This document shows, piece after piece, positions 1 to 6,004 of a stretch of 7,256 nucleotides of DNA; position 1 is the first letter of the stretch; each line of letters begins with the position of its first letter. The DNA is taken from assembly GCA_024683255.1 (NCBI GenBank), contig JAIKYL010000203.1, positions 1 through 7,256 of the forward strand, given 5' to 3'. Both the position numbers and the translations under genes were made by a program. This stretch comes from Bacteroidales bacterium. Its GTDB lineage: Bacteria; Bacteroidota; Bacteroidia; Bacteroidales; UBA932. Under the pieces are notes generated by a model, which made no database searches, was not told the origin of the DNA, and saw only the letters and a program-made list of their open reading frames with translations.

Positions 1-171
1 TGTCTGGTCTGCCAGTTGCTGGCCCAGGTATATGTGCCCGCCGTGGGACCGGTTGTAAGGCTCCTGTCATCGGATTGTGTAACCGTTATCGGCGCTTTCT
101 CCGGTGATGTCATCCACAGTTTCACCCCTCAGACTTCTCCCAGAGCCCCGCCCGTATCATTCTGTTTTTAG
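1..171 (+). CDS. Small cysteine-containing protein with C-terminal RAPP motif (3' end only)
   Basis: An open frame enters from the left edge (frame 1) and stops at TAG 169-171, giving 56 residues of a C-terminus; the start lies outside the window. The visible part has a CLVC (CxxC) pair at its very beginning, a mostly hydrophobic/neutral middle, and ends SPRAPPVSFCF. Known family analogy: small exported proteins with a CxxC pair and an RAPP/RGPP ending (DUF2946-like in proteobacteria, and similar short proteins in Bacteroidota) are often encoded directly before metal-related TonB-dependent receptors. Here the next gene, 36 nt downstream on the same strand, is such a receptor, so the two are probably co-transcribed. 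No promoter-like motif was found in the gap. Family assignment is from pattern memory, not a search; it could also be an unrelated open frame, since only 56 codons are visible. Confidence 0.5.
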   Translation, partial: CLVCQLLAQVYVPAVGPVVRLLSSDCVTVIGAFSGDVIHSFTPQTSPRAPPVSFCF

Positions 172-207
172 TCCTCTATCAATCCATTATCCCTTAAACT
201 AAACAGA

Positions 208-2214
208 ATGAACAAGACAATCATTGTATTGTCGCTGCTATCAGTATGTATGGCAGCGACCGCTCAGGAGAACGTTCCTGATTCTACAGATGTATTCTAC
301 AAGCACCTGCAGCTTAATGAAATAGTTGTCACCGGCCTTGCCGGAGACAGCAAGATGAAAGAAATGCCCGCACCAGTCTCTGTAATCCGTCCGGCCGATC
401 TTTCGGCCCGCGCCGGCGGCAATATCATCGATGCCATAGCCGCCGAACCCGGTCTGAGTGAAATCACCACCGGCGGCGGCATCTCCAAGCCCGTTATCCG
501 CGGAATGGGCTATAACCGTGTAGTCGTGGTCAATGACGGTATACGGCAGGAAGGCCAGCAGTGGGGAGACGAGCACGGTATAGAGATAGATGGCGCCGGT
601 GTCCACTCGGTGGAGATCCTCAAGGGGCCGGCCTCCCTGATGTATGGCTCCGATGCCCTGGCCGGCATCCTCATTTTCCATCCGGAACCCATCCGGGGCC
701 CCGGAGAGTTTGGCGGAACCCTTTCCTCTGAATACCAGACCAATAACGGCCTGTTGGCCTATTCCCTGGCAGCCGACGGGAATATCAAAGGCTGGCTCGT
801 TGGTGGCCGCTTCTCGGACAAATATGCCCACGCCTATAAGAACGCTTTGAACGGCCCCGTGGCCAATTCCGGCTACCGTGAGCGTGCCGCTTCCGGCATG
901 CTGGGCCGCAACGGTTCCTGGGGATACACCCGTCTCAGATTCAGCTACTTCCATCTGACTCCCGGTATGATTGAAGGGGAGGGAGACTCCTTCGGCTATA
1001 CGCCTGTCCTTCCTTTCCAGCAAGTACGCCACTATAAAGTGGTGTCGGACAACACCTTCCATCTGGGGGAGGGAAACCTCAAATTCATCCTGGGCTGGCA
1101 GCAGAACCGGCGGCAGGAGTTCGAAGAGAGCGCCGATGAGCCCGGCCTGGATTTCCGGCTTAACACCATTAATTACGACCTGCGTTACCAAGCCACCTTT
1201 GGCGACGGTTGGAAAACCGCTTTCGGCGTGGCCGGAATGGCCCAAAAGAGCGATAATCTGGGAGATGAATACCTGATTCCCGCTTACGGGCTTTTCGATG
1301 CCGGTATCTTTGCAACTGCCACCAAAGCCTTGGGTAAATGGACGCTTTCCGGAGGCCTTCGGGCCGATGTGCGCAGGCTTAACAGCAAGGAGCTACCTGG
1401 CCGGTTCGAGGCGTTCCGGCGCACTTTCCCCGGTATCAGCGCCAGTTTAGGGGCTGTCCGGCCCCTTGGAGAGCACTTTACGCTCAGGGCCAATGTAGCC
1501 CGCGGTTTCCGGGCTCCCAACCTTTCCGAGCTGGGATCCAACGGAGAGCATGAGGGAACCTTCCGTTTCGAGTTGGGTAATAAGGACCTGAAGCCGGAAT
1601 ACAGCCTCCAGGGAGACCTGGGTCTGGATTTCACTTCAGAACATGTCTCCATCCAGTCGGCCCTGTTTATGAGCCGGATAGACAATTACATCTTTTCTGC
1701 GCGGAATGGGGAGGAATCTGATGAAGGCCTGCCGGTATACGCGTTCCGCAGCGGCCTGGCGCATCTTGGCGGGGGAGAGATCGGCATCGATATCCATCCC
1801 GTTCACCAGTTACACCTGAGCAGTGCCTTCTCCTGCGTGTATGCCCGTGAGAAAGGAGGCGATGACCTGCCGCTCATCCCGGCGCCCCGCCTGTATTCGG
1901 AAATCAAATGGGAAATTAGCCACGACGGCCAGCTGTTCAACAATGCCTTTGTCTCCCTGAACCTGGACTGGAACATGGCCCAGAACCACTTCTATGCCGC
2001 AGGAGGGACTGAAACCGCTACGCCGGCATACCTGCTGCTTGGCGCATCGGCCGGAACAGATGTAATAATAAGGGGCAAGACCCGCTTGTCCCTGTATATC
2101 ATCGGCTCCAACCTGACTGATCAGGCCTATATGCCACATCTTAGCCGTCTCAAATACATCGGCATTGCCAACATGGGACGGAATGTGACGTTTAAGATGG
2201 TTGTTCCGTTTTAG
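208..2214 (+). CDS. TonB-dependent outer-membrane receptor, possibly for metal (ZnuD-like motifs)
   Basis: A 668-residue outer-membrane transporter that would import a substrate using TonB/ExbBD energy. Residues 1-20 form a signal peptide ending ATAQ. A TonB-box-like segment NEIVVTG sits at 37-43, followed directly by the plug domain (about 50-165) with VIRGMGYNRVVVVNDGIRQ near 96-114 and VEILKGPASLMYGSDALAG at 135-153. The rest is beta-barrel and the protein ends in a terminal phenylalanine (VVPF), as expected for BamA-dependent insertion. There is no N-terminal carboxypeptidase-regulatory-like domain and no SusD-like gene beside it, which argues against a SusC glycan transporter. A segment at 443-464 (GSNGEHEGTF, then ELGNKDLKPE) and the plug histidines H123 and H133 resemble zinc receptors of the ZnuD group; substrate is therefore inferred as metal, but heme or another chelate cannot be excluded. 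It follows a small cysteine-containing gene and overlaps the end of the convergent pssA. ATG 208 is chosen because it directly gives the signal peptide. Confidence 0.93.
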   Translation: MNKTIIVLSLLSVCMAATAQENVPDSTDVFYKHLQLNEIVVTGLAGDSKMKEMPAPVSVIRPADLSARAGGNIIDAIAAEPGLSEITTGGGISKPVIRGMGYNRVVVVNDGIRQEGQQWGDEHGIEIDGAGVHSVEILKGPASLMYGSDALAGILIFHPEPIRGPGEFGGTLSSEYQTNNGLLAYSLAADGNIKGWLVGGRFSDKYAHAYKNALNGPVANSGYRERAASGMLGRNGSWGYTRLRFSYFHLTPGMIEGEGDSFGYTPVLPFQQVRHYKVVSDNTFHLGEGNLKFILGWQQNRRQEFEESADEPGLDFRLNTINYDLRYQATFGDGWKTAFGVAGMAQKSDNLGDEYLIPAYGLFDAGIFATATKALGKWTLSGGLRADVRRLNSKELPGRFEAFRRTFPGISASLGAVRPLGEHFTLRANVARGFRAPNLSELGSNGEHEGTFRFELGNKDLKPEYSLQGDLGLDFTSEHVSIQSALFMSRIDNYIFSARNGEESDEGLPVYAFRSGLAHLGGGEIGIDIHPVHQLHLSSAFSCVYAREKGGDDLPLIPAPRLYSEIKWEISHDGQLFNNAFVSLNLDWNMAQNHFYAAGGTETATPAYLLLGASAGTDVIIRGKTRLSLYIIGSNLTDQAYMPHLSRLKYIGIANMGRNVTFKMVVPF

Positions 2215-2932
2215 GAGTAAACCGTTTCACGCACGCCAGAATAAGGTTCTCTGCCAGGTAAATGACAAATACCAGGAGGATGGCCAGGCTGACGTCTTTT
2301 CCTACCGCCAGGGCCAGCACAATGGCAATTACGGACAACACAAGGAACACGATACGTTTTGTGTCCAGGAGCTTGTGGCCCGGCTTTACCTTCATGCCGA
2401 ACATGGGAATCTCGCTCACCAGCAGCAGCCCAAGTGCTATGCTAACCAGCGGCAGGAACCAAACGGTACCGGCCAGGTGGGCCAGAAAGCCGTCCGGTTG
2501 GGCGGAAACATAGGCCGAGAAGCTGGCGCAGAGAAGGGCGCAGGTGGGCGTGGGAACCCCCAGGAAGTCCGTGGTCTGGCGGGTGTCCACGTTGAATTTG
2601 GCCAGACGGATGGCGCTCATTACCGCAATGAAAAGGGCAATGTAGCATAGCCAGGTGGGAACTCCCTGCTCCTGCATGCAGTTCATGATAAGGAGGGCGG
2701 GAAGGACGCCGAAACTGACCATATCGGCCAGCGAATCCAACTCTTTGCCGATGGGGGAGTACGCCTTGAGCAGCCGGGCGGCCAGGCCGTCGCAGAAGTC
2801 AAAGACCGCGGCGAGCAGCATGCAGATAAGGGCCCAGTCCGGGATGCCGTATACAGCGCAAATCACTCCCATGATCCCCGCAAGGAGATTCATGGAAGTG
2901 ATTGTGTTGGGAATGTGCTTTTTGATGGTCAT
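2192..2932 (-). CDS. pssA: CDP-diacylglycerol--serine O-phosphatidyltransferase
   Basis: Makes phosphatidylserine from CDP-diacylglycerol and L-serine in the inner membrane, the committed step to phosphatidylethanolamine. The 246-residue protein carries the complete CDP-alcohol phosphotransferase motif: D45, D48-G49, A52-R53, G62, D66 and D70, in the spacing DxxDGxxARx8GxxxDxxxD. The RLAKFN segment (109-114) and the following FLGVPTP (123-129) are typical of the Bacteroidota/Gram-positive-type PssA. Several hydrophobic membrane segments are visible (about 13-45, 72-84, 94-110, 131-145, 153-175, 193-210, 214-233). ATG 2932 follows the stop codon of the upstream peptidase with no spacer, so it is probably expressed through translational coupling from the peptidase promoter. 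Its 3' end overlaps the convergent TonB receptor by 23 bp. No downstream phosphatidylserine decarboxylase (psd) gene lies in the window. Length and motifs are intact; identification is firm. Confidence 0.97.
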   Translation of the reverse strand: MTIKKHIPNTITSMNLLAGIMGVICAVYGIPDWALICMLLAAVFDFCDGLAARLLKAYSPIGKELDSLADMVSFGVLPALLIMNCMQEQGVPTWLCYIALFIAVMSAIRLAKFNVDTRQTTDFLGVPTPTCALLCASFSAYVSAQPDGFLAHLAGTVWFLPLVSIALGLLLVSEIPMFGMKVKPGHKLLDTKRIVFLVLSVIAIVLALAVGKDVSLAILLVFVIYLAENLILACVKRFTPKTEQPS

Positions 2933-4135
2933 TTATTTAAGGCCGATCTTCTTGAGGATATCCTTGGGAACGGCGTTCTTGTTAACCAGGATATTGAGGG
3001 TCTTGCCCTTGGCGAATTCCTCGGACATGTACCACAGGCCCTTGTAGGCGCCGGTCTCTCCCCAGGAATTCTTGATCATGTAATACTTGTTGCCGTTCTG
3101 GTCCTTGGCGATACCGTAGAGGTGCATGCCATGGTCGTCGGTGGAGGTCTTCTCGTCGTAGTACTGCTGACGGAGCTCCTGGGTCACTTTGATTTCCTTT
3201 ACGGCAGGCTTCTCTGCGGGCTTTTCATCGGGCCTGCCAACCCAGCGCTCCTGGTCCGAACCGGCGGTGGGGGCTGCGGTGTCAATGAGGATACCCAGGC
3301 CGTTGCGGGTGAAGCCGGCTTCGGAGACGTCGCCGCCCCAGGCCACGGTGTAACCGTTTTCTACAGCATAGTCCATGATGGCCATGAACTCGTCCAGGGG
3401 AACGTTCCAGGACGGGGAGTTACGCCAGTTGTCCTGTACCTCCATGGCGAACTGGGTATAGAACGGATGGTGAGTATAGGAGGTGAAGCCGATATAGTCG
3501 TCCAGGTTGATACCCTGAGCGTCACGGTAGCTTTCCGGGGTGTAGGTGACACCGTTGACTACGAAAGTCTCCGGGACCTGGCCCATGTAGGCATCCAGGA
3601 TGCCGTCCACGCCCTTGGGCCAAACGGCGGTGAGCTTGCGGTTGGGGTTCTTGACCACGGCGCTCACATAGCCCTTGAGGCCGGCGTCCAGCTCTCCCTG
3701 AACCGGGAGGTCATAGCCGTACTGCATGCCGGTGTATGCCTTCTGGTCCACCAGACCGTATGCCTTGGCGGTTTCAATCACGTCGCCGAAATCCGAGCCG
3801 ACGGCGAAATTGAGGGCGCCGTCCAGGCGGACATACTTGATGGCTCTGTCATAGTACGAGCGGCGTACGATGAACATTTCCGAGAAATCCGGATACAGGG
3901 CGGGGTCCTTAATGCCCTTGGCCTTGATCACTTCGCTCTCCAGGAAGGACAGGGCGCTGAAGCACCAGCAGGTACCGCTGTTGTTCTGGTTCTTGACGGA
4001 GGTGATGGGATTCTCCTTGACAACGGTGAACTGATAATCTTCCGGATTCACGGGAGCGGGAGTCTGTGCCCGCTGGGCCTGTGCGGAAATGCCGGCAATG
4101 GCCAGGGTGGCCATGAGGATGAAAATCTTCTTCAT
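2933..4135 (-). CDS. Secreted papain-like C1 cysteine peptidase (bleomycin hydrolase/PepC-like)
   Basis: A 400-residue exported cysteine peptidase. Starting at ATG 4135 the N-terminus is a clear signal peptide (MKKIFILMATLAIAG, ending SAQAQ near residue 20). Catalytic elements of clan CA are all visible: oxyanion glutamine Q50 and nucleophile C56 in QNNSGTCWCF, histidine H335 in DDHGMHLYGI, and asparagine N356 in MIKNSWG. The SGTCW and HGMHL context and the length resemble bleomycin hydrolase/aminopeptidase C (C1B) more than classic papain, but those enzymes are usually cytosolic, so export is notable. A Lys/Pro/Glu-rich insert (about 300-315) lies just before the catalytic histidine. A GTG 33 nt further upstream (4168) would extend the frame, but it would bury the signal peptide and lies at the predicted transcription start, so it is rejected. 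It is the first gene of an operon with pssA. Substrate is unknown; peptide scavenging in the periplasm or outside is an inference. Confidence 0.9.
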   Translation of the reverse strand: MKKIFILMATLAIAGISAQAQRAQTPAPVNPEDYQFTVVKENPITSVKNQNNSGTCWCFSALSFLESEVIKAKGIKDPALYPDFSEMFIVRRSYYDRAIKYVRLDGALNFAVGSDFGDVIETAKAYGLVDQKAYTGMQYGYDLPVQGELDAGLKGYVSAVVKNPNRKLTAVWPKGVDGILDAYMGQVPETFVVNGVTYTPESYRDAQGINLDDYIGFTSYTHHPFYTQFAMEVQDNWRNSPSWNVPLDEFMAIMDYAVENGYTVAWGGDVSEAGFTRNGLGILIDTAAPTAGSDQERWVGRPDEKPAEKPAVKEIKVTQELRQQYYDEKTSTDDHGMHLYGIAKDQNGNKYYMIKNSWGETGAYKGLWYMSEEFAKGKTLNILVNKNAVPKDILKKIGLK

Positions 4136-4174
4136 ATCTGAGATTGTTTTGAAAGTATTCAAATACACTACCTA

Positions 4175-4206
4175 CAAAAGTAAAGTTTTTTATCTATTTT
4201 TGCAAA
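4175..4206 (-). promoter_or_regulatory. Bacteroidota-type promoter for the peptidase-pssA operon
   Basis: Read on the minus strand, TTTG (4206-4203) is followed after exactly 20 nt by TACTTTTG (4182-4175), a full match to the Bacteroidota consensus TTTG ... TAnnTTTG recognised by the primary sigma factor. Transcription would start near 4168-4170, leaving an untranslated leader of about 33 nt before ATG 4135. The leader is A/T-rich and has no strong Shine-Dalgarno sequence, as is usual in this phylum. Assigned by eye from the consensus only. Confidence 0.65.
4195..4202 (+). promoter_or_regulatory. Putative -7 box for the alpha/beta hydrolase gene
   Basis: TATTTTTG matches the Bacteroidota -7 consensus TAnnTTTG and ends 7 nt before the ATG at 4210, so transcription would begin at or within a few bases of the start codon and the mRNA would be leaderless or nearly so. 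No good TTTG-like -33 box is seen 19-21 nt upstream (the bases there read CCTAC), so this promoter is weaker by eye than its opposite neighbour. It lies inside the spacer of the minus-strand promoter. Confidence 0.45.
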
Positions 4207-4209
4207 TGT

Positions 4210-4848
4210 ATGTCCACTGTACTTTATATTCACGGAATGGGCGGAGGCGGCGACAGCCGCATTCCCCGCCTGCTTGAGGAACACTTCCGGGATACGGATA
4301 TCCGGGTGGTGGTTCGCACCTACAGTTTTGACCCGGACGAAGGCGCAGCCCAGATTGCTTCCTGGGTGGAAGAACTTCACCCTCAGCTCATCCTGGGAGA
4401 GTCCCTGGGCTCCATCCAGGCCCTCCGGGTGGGCGGTCTTCCCCATCTGTTCGTGTCTCCCTCGCTGGGCGCACCGCCCCTTCTGTATAAGCTCAAAGGG
4501 GTATGTCGGTTTTCCCTCGCCCGATGGTACATGCATCACCGTTTTCCCGTGAAGGAGGGGGACAGGCAGCCGCTCCTTTTCACCCCGGAGGTGCTCAGTA
4601 AATACATGAAACACTGGGAGACTGCGATGGAGCAGGTCCGGAAGGACAAGGCTGCCGGGCTCCCGTATTTTGCCTTCTTCGGGACGCAGGACCATTTCAA
4701 GAAATCCGGTGTGGTGCAGGTGCAGTTGTGGCGGGACCTTTTTGGGGACACGTATCAGGAGTACGAGGGAACCCATTTCATGGAGGAGGAATATGTATAC
4801 TCCCTTCTCATTCCCAAATTGCAGGAAATGCTGGCATTGCAAAAGTAG
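4210..4848 (+). CDS. Alpha/beta hydrolase, small YqiA/UPF0227-like esterase
   Basis: A 212-residue cytoplasmic protein with no signal peptide or membrane segment. The alpha/beta-hydrolase core is complete: oxyanion-hole motif IHGMGGGG at 7-14, nucleophile elbow GESLGS with S65 (GxSxG) at 63-68, a likely acid D161 in FFGTQDHF after a predicted beta strand, and the catalytic histidine H189 in EGTHFMEEE. Size and compact layout resemble the YqiA/UPF0227 esterases, which cleave acyl esters or acyl-CoA; the true substrate cannot be read from sequence. The gene is divergent from the secreted peptidase with a 74-bp gap and ends 37 bp before the lipoprotein gene, which has its own promoter-like sequence. 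ATG 4210 is chosen because the first beta strand (VLYIHG) begins right after it and no useful earlier in-frame start exists. Confidence 0.87.
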   Translation: MSTVLYIHGMGGGGDSRIPRLLEEHFRDTDIRVVVRTYSFDPDEGAAQIASWVEELHPQLILGESLGSIQALRVGGLPHLFVSPSLGAPPLLYKLKGVCRFSLARWYMHHRFPVKEGDRQPLLFTPEVLSKYMKHWETAMEQVRKDKAAGLPYFAFFGTQDHFKKSGVVQVQLWRDLFGDTYQEYEGTHFMEEEYVYSLLIPKLQEMLALQK

Positions 4849-4867
4849 CCGGAATTATGTATTTTTG
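4836..4867 (+). promoter_or_regulatory. Bacteroidota-type promoter for the lipoprotein-exonuclease-methyltransferase operon
   Basis: ATTG (4836-4839, three of four matches to TTTG) is followed after 20 nt by TATTTTTG (4860-4867), a full match to TAnnTTTG. The -33 element lies inside the last codons of the hydrolase and the -7 box lies in the 37-bp gap. Transcription would start about 4873-4875, leaving a leader of roughly 12 nt before ATG 4886. This suggests that the downstream operon can be transcribed separately from the hydrolase. Confidence 0.6.
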
Positions 4868-4885
4868 TACTTTATTCCAGTAGTT

Positions 4886-6004
4886 ATGAGAAACCATATC
4901 CTTATAGGCATTGCGGCCGCGGCGTTGGTTTGCGCCTGCAAACCCCAGGTGGCACCGCCCAGGCCCACCATTTCGCTGGTAGAGGCCATCGTGGCCGATA
5001 CTTCCGGGGTGGGACGTGTGGCAAGGAGCGCCGGACACGGAGCTGTCCAGGGCTCCGTGGCCCTTATCGGCGAACCGCAGGACGGCATCCTGCTGGCCCG
5101 CCGCTTTATTGCTGCAGACCGCGTGGACAACATTGACGGACAGGCCCGCCGGGACTCCCTGCCGGATTTCGCGGGAGAGGTTTTTGACGTAATCCTGGAT
5201 GCCTATAACGCGCCTTACAACCATTTCTTCGCCGAGGGGCCCAACCGGGTCGAGGGGCTGGACAGCCTCCGTGCTGCAGCGGTGCAGAATGCGGTTTTCG
5301 CCTGGGACAGCACCTGCTTCAGAAGTGCTTCGGATCTGGAATCCCGCCTGGGTAAGAGCCGCGCCAAGGTGCTGGTGTTCACATCGGCAGCGCAGGCGGA
5401 ATACGGCCTTTTCGATGTAGATACCCTGCAGCAGCTCACGGGAGGAAAGAGCCATCTGGTATCGGCCATGAATGTCTTGTTGGAAGAGGCCTTTGAAGGC
5501 GGCGCCAAGAACCTGGCGGTGTGGACCTCGCGGGACACCCGCGTTTCCGGCGTCTGGCAGCATGTGTTTGCGCAGATGGCGGAGCCGGGCACCACTTTAA
5601 CCGTCATTACCCCGGAATCGGCCCTGGATATCCGGACGGAATTCCGGGATGTGCTGCGCCAGTACCGCACCACCGGCCGAAGCCTGGATGCCCTGCTCAT
5701 AGACAGTTACGCTACGGATCAGCTGCCCCTTCTGGGGGAAGTGACCATGATCCGGCGCGGCGGCACGGACGAGGACACCGCCCTGGACAAGATGCTTTCT
5801 CCGGATTTCCGGGTATTGGATGCCGGCTCTTCGGTGGTGCGTAACACCTACGACCTGCTTCGCCGGGAAAACCTTTTCACCCACAGGATAGCCCGTCCGT
5901 CTGCCCGGTATTACGAGACTGCGGAATCCCCGGACGGCAGCCCTGTGCTGGTGGAAGTGGGCCCTTCCTATGTTCAGAACGCGTATGTTTCAGATATCCA
6001 TTAG
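4886..6004 (+). CDS. Putative lipoprotein of unknown function
   Basis: A 372-residue protein that I do not recognise. It starts with a type II signal peptide: MRNH, hydrophobic core 5-15, and a lipobox LVCAC with lipidated C18 preferred (V15, A17). The residues after it (KPQVAPP) lack the acidic export signal of surface lipoproteins in this phylum, so periplasmic anchoring is more likely. The rest is soluble and shows alternating hydrophobic strands and helices: SVALIG 57-62, AKVLVFTS 160-167, NLAVWTS 209-215, TLTVITP 237-243, LDALLIDSYA 268-277, which recalls a two-lobed periplasmic-binding-protein-like (type 1) fold; this is inference only. ATG 4886 is chosen over in-frame upstream starts because it yields the lipoprotein signal and sits just after a promoter. 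Its last 20 bases overlap the next gene, an RNA exonuclease, so the two are co-transcribed; why an envelope protein is coupled to RNA enzymes is not evident. Confidence 0.85.
   Translation: MRNHILIGIAAAALVCACKPQVAPPRPTISLVEAIVADTSGVGRVARSAGHGAVQGSVALIGEPQDGILLARRFIAADRVDNIDGQARRDSLPDFAGEVFDVILDAYNAPYNHFFAEGPNRVEGLDSLRAAAVQNAVFAWDSTCFRSASDLESRLGKSRAKVLVFTSAAQAEYGLFDVDTLQQLTGGKSHLVSAMNVLLEEAFEGGAKNLAVWTSRDTRVSGVWQHVFAQMAEPGTTLTVITPESALDIRTEFRDVLRQYRTTGRSLDALLIDSYATDQLPLLGEVTMIRRGGTDEDTALDKMLSPDFRVLDAGSSVVRNTYDLLRRENLFTHRIARPSARYYETAESPDGSPVLVEVGPSYVQNAYVSDIH

Noticed and set aside
172..207. Possible promoter directly before the TonB receptor
   Set aside because: No TAnnTTTG-like -7 box is present in the 36-nt gap; co-transcription with the upstream small gene is more likely.
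241..1245. Minus-strand open frame of 334 codons opposite the TonB receptor
   Set aside because: The plus strand encodes a complete receptor with signal peptide, plug and barrel. The antisense frame has no recognisable motifs and is a by-product of codon bias.
2192..2260. Possible bidirectional terminator between the TonB receptor and pssA
   Set aside because: No convincing inverted repeat followed by a T-run was found by eye in or beside the overlap, so no terminator is annotated.
2915..4141. Long plus-strand open frame (408 codons) opposite the C1 peptidase
   Set aside because: The minus-strand frame has a signal peptide and all catalytic residues of a C1 peptidase. The opposite frame is rich in Val/Gly/Leu/His without domain motifs, as expected for the antisense of a GC-rich gene.
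4136..4168. GTG start at 4168 for the peptidase, adding 11 residues
   Set aside because: It would mask the signal peptide beginning at ATG 4135, and the predicted transcription start falls at about 4168-4170.
4168..4842. Minus-strand open frame of 224 codons opposite the alpha/beta hydrolase
   Set aside because: The plus strand has the full hydrolase triad with correct spacing; the antisense frame shows no domain and would overlap the promoters and peptidase leader.
4670..4885. N-terminal extension of the lipoprotein frame back to 4670
   Set aside because: It overlaps the hydrolase 3' end in another frame, is Cys/Arg/Ser-rich out-of-frame-like sequence, and would bury the lipoprotein signal. 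A promoter lies just before ATG 4886.
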